From Enterococcus ratti (GTDB taxonomy: Bacteria > Bacillota > Bacilli > Lactobacillales > Enterococcaceae), in contig NZ_JXLB01000003.1 of assembly GCF_001886195.1 (NCBI RefSeq), positions 62,001 through 126,000 on the forward strand: a stretch of 64,000 bases of DNA. The letters run 5' to 3'. Positions within the stretch are counted from its first letter, which is position 1; each line of letters starts with the position of its first letter. Positions 24,765 to 35,838 of the stretch are shown here, one piece after another. Under the pieces are notes generated by a model. The model saw nothing but the letters and a program-made list of their open reading frames with translations, ran no database searches and was not told where the DNA came from. Both the position numbers and the translations under genes were made by a program.

Positions 24765-27287
24765 TTGAATAAGAAGAAGATTGCTGGTATTAATAAAACT
24801 TCTTCCATCGGAATTAAAAAGACTAAATTAATTGACTTTATTTTTAAACTTGTTGAAGAAGATCTCACCCTAAGAGAAATATTTAATAGTGTCAGGATGA
24901 ACTCAGGAAACAATATTCCCCCACTAAAAATTCTTGATATACTATACAAATTAGTCAATTATGAGTTTATTTATTCTGAAATACGTCCATCTGCTGATAC
25001 AACTAACTATTCAAGTCACTTATATACAGTACTCCAAAAGGACTATGTAACTAGAATCTACTTTGAAAAAGTTAAGGCGCTTAAAACTATGATTAACAAT
25101 TATGAAAAATTACCTATTGGCGAAGGAGAAAAACTTTTGAAATCCATTCATTTTGCAATGAAAAAAATGTTTGATAGTAAAAACCCTTTAAAAATTGATT
25201 TAAAAATCAATTCCGGCCAAATAGATTTAGATATACAAGATGTAATTTCACCATCATTCGTTTCATTTTTTGAAGAACTAACAGCTTGCATAGAAGAACC
25301 ATCTTCCCTTATTAACTATAGGAATAAGTTCATCGAGAAATATGGTTTTGATCGCTATATACCATTGATTGAAATAATTGAAAAAGATACTGGAATTGGA
25401 TTTCCAGAATATGAGGAGAGTGATACTAATCTAGTTTTAAACACATATTTAGAAAATGAAATTCAACTGGCGGTGATGCAGAAGAGAAATGAAGTATCAT
25501 TCACTACAGAGAAATTAAAGAAAGCAACTATGGGAATACCTAAAGATTATCCAAAATCTCACTCTTTTGAGTTAGCTTTTGCACAAGACGGCGATTTGGA
25601 AATATTACCAAATATTGGTTCTGTTCACGTAGCAAAATACGCAGGTAGATTTTTATATTTAGAAAAAGAAGAAGTAGTAAAAAAAATCTCAAATCAGATT
25701 CATCTTTCAGAAAATAATGATAACTTATCTATTTTTGATTTTTCTATAAATCATATAAATTCAAAAGTAAATAATATTCAATCTAAACACCAATTTCACT
25801 CGAAAAAATTATCATTAGGTTACGCTAATGGTAACCATCCAGAAATTTGTTTAGCCGATTTGGCAGTTGGTATCGAAGATAATAGAATTTGCTTATTCAA
25901 TATTTCTGATGGCAAAAAGGCAATATTTGAATCCGGTAGTATGATAAATCCAAATATCTGCCCAGATCTATATAGAATGCTCTTTCTTTTATCCAATGAT
26001 AAAAATATCGTTTATGGGGTATCGCATCTTCGTCATATTGGAGAAAAATTTTTATACTGTCCGCAACTCAAAGTTGATGGTATAACAATCTTGAAAGAAA
26101 AGTGGACATTACAATTTGATTCCTTTAAAGAAAAAAATAAAAGGGAACTATTGAAACAATTAAAAAAAATGAATGTTCCTAGATTTGTACATTTGCAAGA
26201 AATTGACAATCGATTGCTTATAGATTTAGAAAATCCAGATCATTTTCAAATTATTAATTCAGAGTTAGAACACAAGAACAACATCACATTATTTGCTGCG
26301 ACTGATCCTGAATTATCCAAACAAAAACGTCCAATCGAATTTGTTATTCCATTTCAATTTAAGCAAAGTACAGATGAAATACAACATTTAAGCAAAACAA
26401 AAATTGTAAATAAAGTAGCTCAATCTGTAGGAATTGATACCAAAGAACGATACAAGAATTTATTTAGTGAGTGGGTATATTTAAAAATATATGGTACTAA
26501 AGATGAACTTTCAGAAATTAATTTAAGGATTATACGCCCTCTTACTAAAAAACTGTTAGAAAAGAAAATAATAACTAAATTTCATTTTGTTAATTTTTCA
26601 GATGAAATTGGGACACACCTAAGATTTAGATTTAAACTCACAAATATAGATTGTCACAAAGAACTGCTATCATATCTTAAAAAAATTTCAAACACTATAA
26701 ATAAATTTAACGATACAATGATCACTTTCGATGTCTATGATCGAGAAATTGAAAGATATGGTGGTCTCAATAATATCGATTCTGCCGAAACTTTTTTCAT
26801 GCATAGTACAGACTTAGCATATGCAATTCTTGAAGATTCAGATTCCCAATTTACTATAGATTTCAAAATCGCTTTTTCAATTATATATATAATCGAAAAA
26901 TTTGAGATTCCACCAACCATATTAGACTCCTTCTTTGTTAACGTTAATAAGAAAATCTTCTCAAAAGATTTCAGGGAATTTAAAAATCAATTTCTTAAAT
27001 TCTTTAGCAAAAAAAATAATTGGGAATGCACACGTTCCACTCCAGCTCTTACATCGCTTTTCAACATATTGGATAGTCAAAGCGGAGACTACGCTAAATA
27101 TAGCAAAGATTTACTTAAGCAACTCGCTACTAAAGCCATTTCTGAGCAAGAGTACTCCTCGATAGTACAGAGTCAATTTCATATGTTCTGTAATCGTGTT
27201 ATGGGTATTGATCTAATTTCAGAAAATAGAATGTATTTCTATATCAAAAATATATTAAAGGCGAAAAAACATTATTTAGATAAATAA
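24765..27287 (+). pseudogene. Class I lanthipeptide dehydratase LanB, 5'-truncated
   Basis: About 840 residues align in order with the NisB-type dehydratase: glutamylation-domain segments (KFIEKYGFDRYIPLIEIIEK, FELAFAQDGDLEILPNIGSV, VSHLRHIGEKFLYCPQLKVD), then the C-terminal elimination domain (SEWVYLKIYGTKDELSEINL, HLRFRFKLTN, YDREIERYGGLNNIDSAETF). NisB is near 990 residues, so roughly the first 150-165 are missing. The frame opens at a TTG without ribosome binding site, directly at the junction with the AraC remnant. LanB uses glutamyl-tRNA to dehydrate Ser and Thr; this remnant is probably inactive unless it is a deletion variant still expressed. Confidence 0.88.
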
Positions 27288-27310
27288 TCATCTTACTTTA
27301 AGGAATGAAA

Positions 27311-28336
27311 ATGATGACCGATATTAGTTATGAATTCGAACAAATATGCCGTCAGTTGCTTTCAAAAAAAAGATTCACAGATTGGGGTTCAATTGCCTTA
27401 TGTAGTGGTATTTTAGGAATTGATGAAGGCATAAGGAGAAGAATTTTGAACAAATTACTACTCAAACCAGAGGCCTATTTTTCTGGATTAGGGAGTTTTG
27501 AAAGGTTAGCTTTCTTAGGTTTTGTAAGCCTTGCAAATAAAGACATACTTTCAGACTTGGAAGAAAATGAAATTCATTCGAATATTTTAAAAACAATCGA
27601 TAACAATATAATAACTAAAAAAAATTATACATTACAAGATTGTGAAGTAATTAACGGATTATCCGGAATTTTGTCGTATGCCATTAGTAGCCCTGACTCT
27701 ATTCAAAAACATAGAACAGTTAAAAATATAATAATTAGACTTGAATCATCTATTTTAAAAGATTTTGTGAATTATGAGAAAGGTGAATTTAATTTAAGCA
27801 TGTCTCATGGTTTAGCTGGAATCTTATCATCATTATGTATTTCAACTTTATCAGGATACAATTCACCGAACACTCATTATATAATAAAAAATCTTTCAGA
27901 TTTCTTATGCTGCTTCAGTGGAGAAAAAATTCCTGCGAAAGTATCTAACAAAAAAGCTGTTTTCTTTCCTTTTAATCAATTTTCATGGTGTTATGGCTCT
28001 ATTGGATTAAAAAGTGCATTAATTAATGCTAGTAAGGCTATTCAAACAGACTCGACTACATTTGTAAAAAATGATTTAATAAACTATATAAAATCATACC
28101 CTATTAATAGCATTGTTGATCCTTATTTTTGCCATGGAAAGGCATCTATAGATTACATGAATCTACTTTTAAAAACCGATAGTTATGTAACAAATAAAGA
28201 AAATTATAATTACGTTTTCAATGAACAAAAAAATTATTCTTTTTTAGATGGAATATGCTCTAAGTGGATTGTCAATTTTTGTATCGAGAAACAGAAGAGA
28301 AGTTTATTGTTCGAGAGAATCCTTCTGTTGAACTAG
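27311..28336 (+). pseudogene. Lanthipeptide cyclase LanC, C-terminus truncated
   Basis: LanC forms thioether rings with a zinc-activated thiol. Visible motifs are SMSHGLAGILSSL (HGxAG), SWCYGSIGLKSAL (first zinc Cys) and YFCHGKASIDYMN (second zinc Cys and His). The end is abnormal: after SFLDGIC, where the last helical repeat of the family should follow, it reads SKWIVNFCIEKQKRSLLFER and stops, so the tail seems replaced by foreign sequence. The zinc ligands remain. Start ATG 27311 has AAGGA 6 bases upstream, 24 bases after the LanB stop. Confidence 0.75.
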
Positions 28337-28377
28337 AACGAACGACAAAAAAACATTATCAAATGATTGAATTTTAA
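28279..28377 (+). pseudogene. Unidentified gene fragment fused to the lanC 3' end
   Basis: Overlapping the anomalous lanC tail in another frame is LYRETEEKFIVRENPSVELE RTTKKHYQMIEF-stop, followed in frame by VKTDYQLPYHSLIQIEQEGF to a stop near 28480. It looks like genuine coding sequence of another gene joined by a deletion. I do not recognise it. The stretch 28480-28700 shows no gene. Confidence 0.35.
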
Positions 28378-28709
28378 GTCAAAACAGATTATCAGTTACC
28401 TTATCACTCACTCATACAAATTGAACAAGAAGGTTTTAGGATTTTTGAAAACTCTAACAATGAAATAGAATTGAATTAGTAGGTTCATATTCATAATGCA
28501 TCCTTATTTTTTATAGTCGCAAGTAAAACAACACATAAAGAAGATAATATTATATACATTTTAATCTTAAAACAAACAAATAATATTAATTAAAAAGTAT
28601 AGGCAATCTACTATAGTAAAAAACCATCATAAAAACTTTTTTAGAGGTTAAATTATCAATAAATTTACAAACAATGAGTTTTTTCGTAAATTGATTGAAA
28701 AAATTTAAA

Positions 28710-28748
28710 ATATCAAAACGATGATCAGAGTGGTCATCGTTTTGATAT
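28710..28748. terminator. Terminator between cargo and conjugation module
   Basis: ATATCAAAACGATGA pairs with TCATCGTTTTGATAT around a short loop. It lies just after the 3' end of tcpC and would stop minus-strand transcripts of the conjugation operon. Confidence 0.7.
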
Positions 28749-28765
28749 GAATGATGGTGTTGTTA

Positions 28766-29681
28766 TTAATAGTTTCTTTGCTTTATGATCTTCCAATTAT
28801 CTTGCTTCTTAAGAATTAGTTCATATTGTGCAAGATGTGTAGTCTTAGTTTCTTGATCTAAATATTTCACAGTCACCGCAATATTTATTTGTTTGCCTTT
28901 TTTAGAGTATATTGGGTTTATTAGTTCCGCAAATACATAATTCTTTTGTATGACTGACAAAGCATCATTACTGACATAATAAGCCAGCTCTCTTTCGGTT
29001 GCCGTTGGATAAAGCTTAAAGAATGTTTCAAGAAAACTATTGATCTCTGCTGTTTGACTGGCATCCACTGTACCATCACTTTCCACTTGCTTGGGCTGAT
29101 AGTCCGATTTTTTCGGTTCACTATCCATGGTAGGGTTCTTCGTAATTACTAAATTACCGTTTTTATCCATATGCACCAATACATTGTATGTAGAAAGAAG
29201 GAGCGTTCTCTTTTCATTTTCAGTTAATTGTTGGGTCACTGAAAAGACAACACGAAAGTCCCGCTGCTTTTCTTGCGTCACTTGCCAAATTTGAACACGC
29301 TGAACGGTGGCGCTTGTGGGAATATCAGAACGCACCATTTCCAGATTGAGTTGTTGCAGCTCTTCGGTAAGGTAGTTCTTTAATTGCTCATTTCTACGAT
29401 CAATGGCAGCTTGGTCTTGTTGCCACGTATAAAAATCCGTCGCAAAAGCCGCCACAAAGCTTTCAATCCGGTTCGTATCCACTAGCTTTGTTTCAATCAC
29501 TTCTTTTTCATGAACCGTGTGCCGATCGATGGCTGTAAAATTCTTATAAATACCGAAACTGACACTGCCAATCAATACAACCCAAAAAACAAAAGAAAAG
29601 ACCTACGTTAATCGTAGGTCTTTTCTTTTGTTTTTTGGGTTTCGATTGCTCTTTTGTTCGTTCAATTTTTATTTTTTTCAT
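28766..29681 (-). pseudogene. TcpC / Orf13-family conjugation protein, frameshifted by an inverted duplication
   Basis: A bitopic membrane protein of the Tn916-family type IV secretion system (ConB of ICEBs1). The C-terminal part is intact (IYKNFTAIDRHTVHEKEVIE, ERELAYYVSNDALSVIQKNY, HLAQYELILKKQDNWKII). The start is MKKIKIERTKEQSKPKKQKK at 29681 with AGAGGA before it, but this frame ends as CFLGCIDWQCQFRYL while the membrane segment FWVVLIGSVSFGIY continues in another frame. The break coincides with a perfect 29-bp inverted repeat (29579-29641), so about 20 bases look like a templated copy of the preceding strand. Confidence 0.85.
29579..29641. repeat. Perfect 29-bp inverted repeat inside tcpC
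   Basis: Left arm 29579-29607 and right arm 29613-29641 are exact reverse complements (AACCCAAAAAACAAAAGAAA and onward) with a 5-base loop. It lies at the cytoplasmic/membrane boundary of the protein and breaks the frame. Its perfection suggests a recent strand-switching mutation. Confidence 0.95.
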
Positions 29682-29697
29682 TTCATCTAATCCTCTC

Positions 29698-30702
29698 TTA
29701 ATTAGGAATAATCCGACCTGCTCCAATCAAATGGGCTTGCCAATAACTGTCTGTTAAATCGGCATAGCCAATTGGATCGCCCGCGTTATACATCCGATTA
29801 CTGTTAACAACTATACCTACGTGAGTGACATACGAACCGGCGTTATAGGTAGAATGGAAAAAGACTAAATCACCGGCTTTAGCTTCGGATAAAGGGATAT
29901 GGGTGGTTGCGTCATATTGCGCTTGGGCTACGCGTGGGAGTTGAATGCCAGCTTTGGCGTAACACCATTGCACCAATCCAGAACAATCGAAACTAGTACT
30001 TGGTGAGGAACCGCCAAAGACATAAGGGAAGCCTTCATATTTTAGAGCTTCGTCCATAATGGTTTGTACCGTCTCATTATCAAAGTGGGCAGGGGTTAAG
30101 TATTGTTTTACCAGCAAAATATAAAATTGATTGCCATATGCATAGCGCCAGCCTCCATTGATGGGAATGGCAATTGGGTTTGGATAATCCACTTTTTTTC
30201 CACTCGATTTCTCCTTAGAAAAACTTTCTGCCAGTTCATAGGAATACTTTTTGCCATGACCAGCTACATAATTTAGAAACCCACCGCCATAGTTATAGCT
30301 TTGTATGGCTGAATCGGAATCACATCCAAGTTTTTCAGCAGTAGCTAATAACTCACTAAAATACTTGCAGCCTTGTTTAATAGAATCTTCGGTACTAAGG
30401 CTATTCGGCTCCAAGCCCAATGATTCACTACTTTGCATAACATCCACCGCAGTACCACCTGATTCCACTTGCATAATGGCTAAAATGGTATTCACGTATT
30501 CCTTAATTCCAAATTCCTTACAGTATTTTTCCACCATTGATTTATGTTTTAAGACTTCCGCTGACACGTTTAAACCACCAGATTCAAAATTTTTACTAGC
30601 CGTGCTATCCTCGGAATCTGCCGCAATCACCACAAAGAACAATAACAAGCTAAAGAACAACGAGCAGACGATACCCACAATAGCTATATAACGGGCTTTC
30701 AT
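29698..30702 (-). CDS. Orf14-family bifunctional peptidoglycan hydrolase (lysozyme-like plus NlpC/P60)
   Basis: Opens the cell wall for the conjugation channel (CwlT of ICEBs1). The first ~30 residues are a membrane anchor or signal (YIAIVGIVCSLFFSLLLFFV). Then comes a lysozyme-like domain (NTILAIMQVESGGTAVDVMQ with the catalytic Glu) and a C-terminal NlpC/P60 domain with the Cys in TSFDCSGLVQWCYA and His in THVGIVVNSNRMY. The 334 residues are full length. It overlaps the upstream Orf15 gene by 4 bases. Confidence 0.92.
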   Translation of the reverse strand: MKARYIAIVGIVCSLFFSLLLFFVVIAADSEDSTASKNFESGGLNVSAEVLKHKSMVEKYCKEFGIKEYVNTILAIMQVESGGTAVDVMQSSESLGLEPNSLSTEDSIKQGCKYFSELLATAEKLGCDSDSAIQSYNYGGGFLNYVAGHGKKYSYELAESFSKEKSSGKKVDYPNPIAIPINGGWRYAYGNQFYILLVKQYLTPAHFDNETVQTIMDEALKYEGFPYVFGGSSPSTSFDCSGLVQWCYAKAGIQLPRVAQAQYDATTHIPLSEAKAGDLVFFHSTYNAGSYVTHVGIVVNSNRMYNAGDPIGYADLTDSYWQAHLIGAGRIIPN

Positions 30703-32945
30703 GGTTTTGTCCTCGGTTTGTTCTTTTGTCTCTTTTTCGTTTTATTTGTAGATTGTTTTTTCGTTACCGTTTGTTGCTTTTGTGATGATAGGTATTGTGT
30801 GTTGCTCATTGGAGCGTTATTTTTGGATACCGTGGTTGTTCTTTGTATGTTTGGTTCTGCTGGTGTAGGCGTCTTGTTTGTTGCAGGTCTTGGTAGCTTC
30901 GGTTCTGCTAGCGCTAGACGTTTTGCAGGTTCCGGTAAGGCGAACGGTTTTTTAGGTTCGACAGGATTAACAGTTGGTCTAAGATTTACGGAAGCTTTTG
31001 CCGTTTTATTTAGAACATTGCTTGGTTTCAGTACTGGTGCTAGGTTAGCTGGACTAGATGTCATGGGTCGCTTGTGTGCTGGGTTTATTGGTTGTTCTTT
31101 TGGCACAGTATTAACCGGTTGTTCTGGTTGCCGCCTTGCTTGTTTGGCTTTTTCCATCTCTAATCGTCGTTGGGCAATGATTGCTTGTCGCTGGTGTCGC
31201 TGCTGTTCTCGTTCGGTTTGCTTTTGCGTTCTGGTGTCATTTAGGGTTGATGAAAAATCAGTAGCATTCCGCACTAACTCACGTTGTCCTTGATAGAGGG
31301 CATATTTCGCATTGGTTGGTGCGTCTTTGATCGTGTCTTTTAGTTCGGTTGCCTTGTTGAATGCTCGATTTTTTATATCAAGCACATTGCCAACGGCTGC
31401 CCCTGTTTTTGCCCCAAGATTGTTCGATTTCGGTTTATTATCGGAATGATTCGGTTGGGTAGTTGTATTCCGGCTATTTTGATTCTCACGCTCATGGATC
31501 GCTGGATTGTTTTTTGGTTGTGTTCCGTTGATCGCAGCTTTCATTGTTGCTTGGCGGGCATTTCCATGCAGGACTTGCCGCATAGTACGTTGAAGTCGGC
31601 GACTTTGACGGGTCATAAACATACGCGGTCTTCTAAGTAGCTGCCTGCCCATGCCTTGGGAATCGTTGCTTTGTAAAGCAAACAAATTCATAATATCACC
31701 TAGCTTAAAATAAATGCCGGCAAAGGTAACAACCTGCAAAAACATGGTCATAAAGAAAGGTGCGGAACCAGCTAGTGAGTAAAGCATAGAAGAAATACTA
31801 AAGGCTACCGTGACCACTAAGGTTAAACCAGCGCGAGTCATGATCACATTAAATAATTTTGTAATGGCACGTTTCCCCATGCCATCAAAACTAGGGATCA
31901 TACTTAATAGAAAACTAATGGGGAGGAACATGGCAAAAATGATAAAGAGCACTTGGGAAAAAATCATCATGCCAGTTAACAAGAAAACAAAAATAGAAAT
32001 CCCAATATTAAACACAACTAAAAAGAAAACTGTGCCTAACCGATTTATGACTTTGGCAAGTGATAGATTGGCATTGTCTTGGTTTTCAATTTCATCAATG
32101 ACTACTGTTTCACGGTCTTTGCCATTATTCGTATTAGGACTCACAGACAACAATTTTTCTGTTCTGGCTTCGTCTATATCCGTTGCCCCATACTGTAAAA
32201 GTAGCCATGGTTGTTTGACTTGGATCGCAAACAAACTATCCCGAATCATATCTACGCTGTCTTTGCCTTGACTACTGCTATTCGGTAAAACGATTTTGGT
32301 GCCAACTTCAAGGCTAGCAGTGCTGATGTCCTTAGAAAAATCATTGATCTTTTCAATATAACTCGGCGCATAAGCAATAAAGGATGCGGACAAAAGAAAG
32401 ACTACCAAGAAATTCATAATGGCTTGAATAGCTTTTGTAGTTTCTCGTTTGATTAAGCCAGTATAAGTGACATAGATTCCTAGAACTAAAATAAAGAGCA
32501 ACAGGAACCCAACATAAAAACCCGAACTGGAAAAACCATTTTGAGTGATCCCAGCAAGAGTCTGCATGTTTTTTCCAATCGCATTCGCAGTATCACTGAT
32601 AAAATCTAACTGGTAAGCTTCTTGAATTAAGTAACCAGTGGCGTTGGATAAATACAAAGAGATTGTCCAGATGAAATTCGTAATGGCGTATAAACCATAC
32701 ATGACTGATTTTCCGAGCCCATCTGACCAATTCCACGGTAACCAGCCCCAAGAATTATCGACATAGAAATCGAGCTGATAGTTTTCCAGTCCATATTTGG
32801 AATACTCATTGGCGGTGTTGATGGTATCATCCACTAATCCAGCTGCATGGGCTGCTGTTCCAATACTGACAAGGATAAAAACAACTGTTGCAACTCCAAT
32901 CACTGCTATAGTAGAGTAACGAACCACTTTTTCATGACGCTTCAT
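30699..32945 (-). CDS. Orf15-family conjugation membrane protein (VirB6-like, ConG homologue)
   Basis: A 748-residue polytopic protein. It starts with a signal-like helix (YSTIAVIGVATVVFILVSIG), has about seven more membrane segments (GFYVGFLLLFILVLGIYVTY, FLVVFLLSASFIAYAP, FFLVVFNIGISIFVFLLTGM, VLFIIFAMFLPISFLLSMIP) and a long Gln/Pro/Arg-rich cytoplasmic tail. In Tn916 and ICEBs1 this protein forms the inner membrane part of the transfer channel. The gene is intact and overlaps both neighbours, as in the family operon. Confidence 0.9.
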   Translation of the reverse strand: MKRHEKVVRYSTIAVIGVATVVFILVSIGTAAHAAGLVDDTINTANEYSKYGLENYQLDFYVDNSWGWLPWNWSDGLGKSVMYGLYAITNFIWTISLYLSNATGYLIQEAYQLDFISDTANAIGKNMQTLAGITQNGFSSSGFYVGFLLLFILVLGIYVTYTGLIKRETTKAIQAIMNFLVVFLLSASFIAYAPSYIEKINDFSKDISTASLEVGTKIVLPNSSSQGKDSVDMIRDSLFAIQVKQPWLLLQYGATDIDEARTEKLLSVSPNTNNGKDRETVVIDEIENQDNANLSLAKVINRLGTVFFLVVFNIGISIFVFLLTGMMIFSQVLFIIFAMFLPISFLLSMIPSFDGMGKRAITKLFNVIMTRAGLTLVVTVAFSISSMLYSLAGSAPFFMTMFLQVVTFAGIYFKLGDIMNLFALQSNDSQGMGRQLLRRPRMFMTRQSRRLQRTMRQVLHGNARQATMKAAINGTQPKNNPAIHERENQNSRNTTTQPNHSDNKPKSNNLGAKTGAAVGNVLDIKNRAFNKATELKDTIKDAPTNAKYALYQGQRELVRNATDFSSTLNDTRTQKQTEREQQRHQRQAIIAQRRLEMEKAKQARRQPEQPVNTVPKEQPINPAHKRPMTSSPANLAPVLKPSNVLNKTAKASVNLRPTVNPVEPKKPFALPEPAKRLALAEPKLPRPATNKTPTPAEPNIQRTTTVSKNNAPMSNTQYLSSQKQQTVTKKQSTNKTKKRQKNKPRTKP

Positions 32946-35394
32946 TAGTCCACCTCTTTTCGGATTGGCGGACGTGTGTCAAAGGCGTGTAAGAGTTCTT
33001 CAAAGATCGGGTGGAACTGAACCACACCAACTCGACCATAAATATCAGACATTAAACATTGCCCGTTTTCTAAGTCACGTAGGCGCTTCTGATTGGTTTC
33101 ATCTTCGGAATCAACGCCGAAAAATTCCAGCGTTTTCTTGATTTCCACTAAGTCAGTTGAGCGAAAGGCAAACTTCAACCCAATATTATTCTTCATTTTT
33201 TCATCTAGTAAATCTCCGGCATTTTGGGTAACAAAATAGACCCCCGCATTCATCGCTCGTCCAGCACGGACTAGCTTCATGGAGAGGGTCTTTCCTTGTG
33301 CAACTTGTAAGAAGCTCCATGCTTCGTCAAGGTCAACAATTTTAAAAATAGAACGGTCAGAGTGAATAAAGTCTAAGGCAAAGGTGCTAATCACGATCAA
33401 CATGGCGACACTCAACAATTCCATTGTGGTATATTCTTCAAAACCAGTGTCTGAATCTGGTAAGACTAAATCGGCTACTTGAATAATATTCAACTGCTTT
33501 TCTAGACTGATCGATTGCTTCACAGTACCGTCACTAAAGAGTAATTGGGCAAAATCATAATCCACGAAGCTTTCGATATGATCGGCGATATTCTGACTAA
33601 TCGGTGTGTTTTCTTCACGTAATTTGTCAATCACTCGTAATAAACCACGTTGCTTGCTTTGCGTTACTGCTCGAATCGCTTTTCTTAAAACTGGAAACTT
33701 TTCACTGTCACGGCTGGAGATACCAGTTAGGAACGTTAAAATATCAATCGCTAAACTTTCGGCATCTTTCTTGCGTTTTAAAATGACATAGGGATCAAGC
33801 AATCCCTTATTCTTTTCTTCGCTTGTTAAATTAACGATATTAATTTCATGGGCAATTTCCGGTAAAGTGTCTTTCCAATTCCCACGTTCGGCTTTTGGAT
33901 CAACGATCACGGCTTGACCACCGAAGAGCACGGCATAGTAAACTAGCATATTATTAGAGAATGATTTTCCGCCGCCAAGGGAGCCAAGGAAAGCCGCCGC
34001 AAGGGCATTCGTCACAGAACCTTTCACACCTTGACTGGCAAGGTTTGGTTTTAGATACACATTTCGTCCAGTATCGAGATTATAGCCGACATAAATCCCT
34101 TCATTTTCCCCAAGCATTTGTGTCGCTCCAAAACCAAGTCCAGCCAAAAAATCCGAAGTCACATACTGAATATAATCATTGATATAGCGTTTAGAAGCTG
34201 GGATAAATTCGCCATGTAAGCCCAGCATATCACCAAACGGACGAACCAATTTAATACTCAAATCGTCGTAAAAGTCTTTGACTTCATCACAACGCCGTTT
34301 CAATTCGTCCAGGTCTTTCGCAGTCACACGTACCACATAACTCAATTTATACATGGCTTCTTTGCTTTGGTCTAAGGTTGCTTCTAGTTCATTGACTGAT
34401 TCCAAGGCATCTACTACATTGGTGCTGGTTTCATTGTCACTTTCCCATGCGTGACTATCTAAGTCCTTAAGTTCCTTTTTCTTATTGCGAACCGTCGTCA
34501 AGGCTTTCTTGTTTGCTACAATTTCCACATTCATGCTGGTATCTATCGGAAAGGTAAATTGTTGTTGCTGGTAATAAAAGATTTCACTACTTGGAAAATC
34601 CAACTCACCAACAATTGAGTTAATGGTAAAGTAAGCAGCATAGGTAATACTGTCTTCATGTTCCAGCTTCAAGTAGCGCTGTTTTTCTTCGATGAGACAG
34701 CGTGTTGGTTTCAATAGATCGTATTTCTTTACGAGCACTTCTTTATCCCGATACCGCTTAGGCAAATGATAATCATACTCTTCAAAGGGGGTTCCTTGAT
34801 TGCCATAAAGATGTTCAATGAGATAACCAAAATCATTTTTATCTAAGGCACGGGCTTTAAAGCGGCGAGAAATTTTACTCGCTAAAATTTTTTCCATTTT
34901 CGCAAAACGATCAATCTCTGCTTTAGGCATCGAAACAAAATCACCCATTAATTTGTGATTAACACCATTTAAGAAGTCTAAAAAAGCGGTTGTGATACTA
35001 GCCTGCACAGTTTTAAGGGAAAGTTCTTGTTCCGTCAAAAGTAGTTTAAAGCCAATAAAAAAGCGATAGTTTACTTGATTGTCACCAATCATAGAAACTA
35101 ACGCTTCGGTTTGTTCATCTATTTTATTGTAGGTGATCTCTTTTAATCGTCCAGTGACCTCGGCTTTTGACCGTTCTTGTGTGGCTCGGATACTGGCTTC
35201 TGTCGCTAGTTGTAAAGCATGGATTTGCCGTCGCGATTCTGAGCGATTAACTGACGAAAGTTATCATGCACCTGGTATTTCTCATCCGGACTTAAAAAGC
35301 TGTAATTATAGGGAATCAGCTCATAGTAAGCAAAACATTCGCCGTCATGATTGAACACTAAATTGTCTTCAATATATTTAATTGGATACGCCAT
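32945..35394 (-). pseudogene. Orf16-family VirB4-like transfer ATPase (ConE homologue), one-base frameshift
   Basis: Powers the conjugation channel. The N-terminus MAYPIKYIEDNLVFNHDGEC starts at 35394 with AGGAG upstream and ends at RDGKSMLYN-stop (35206). The rest is a 715-residue frame with Walker A AFLGSLGGGKSFSNNM, Walker B IFKIVDLDEAWSF and VTQNAGDLLDEKMKNNIGLK. Restoring one A in AAATCC near 35222 gives DGKIHALQLATEASIRATQE and a continuous protein of normal length. The full-size frame after the break could be translated from an internal start, but the membrane-associating N-terminus would be lost. Confidence 0.88.
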
Positions 35395-35773
35395 AATACA
35401 TTTCACTCCTAACGATTGTAATGGCTTCATTTAGTTTCTGATTTTGTAGTTTCACTGTTTTTCCAGCATAAGTGACCTTGACACGAAGCCAATAACTGAG
35501 GATTGATTTTAAGAAACCATAAGGCTTTTTCCCATCAAATGTTTTTTGACTCATAAACCATGTCAGAGCTGCTGGTAGTCCTACGTATTTTAGTAATGCC
35601 CCGTCAATGAAAGACAGAGGTGGTACATTTCCAAAGAGGATCACCACCAGTAATGACACCACAAACCACGTCATTTGTGTAAAGGTAATGGGAAACGGCA
35701 ACTGTAAATCATTGATGGCATAAAGTACTTTTTCTACAGACCAAATACTGGTATAACTTCTGATTTTTTTCAT
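35378..35773 (-). CDS. Orf17 / TcpE-family conjugation membrane protein (ConD homologue)
   Basis: A 131-residue TcpE-type protein (MKKIRSYTSIWSVEKVLYAI NDLQLPFPITFTQMTWF). Two hydrophobic segments (FVVSLLVVILFGNVPPLSFI and LLKYVGLPAALTWFM) are followed by the conserved KTFDGKKPYGFLKSILSYWL. It overlaps the ATPase gene start by 17 bases, the standard order in Tn916-type elements. Needed for transfer; appears intact. Confidence 0.9.
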   Translation of the reverse strand: MKKIRSYTSIWSVEKVLYAINDLQLPFPITFTQMTWFVVSLLVVILFGNVPPLSFIDGALLKYVGLPAALTWFMSQKTFDGKKPYGFLKSILSYWLRVKVTYAGKTVKLQNQKLNEAITIVRSEMYYGVSN

Positions 35774-35838
35774 TTCATCATGTCCTTTCTCGAAAAATGA
35801 AAAAGAACAATCTATGTTATAGGATTGTTCCTTATCGA

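Noticed and set aside
30718-31293. A 191-residue plus-strand frame opposite the Orf15-type gene
   Set aside because: It is the antisense shadow of the Gln/Arg-rich tail of the conjugation protein; composition is unnatural and no start signal exists.
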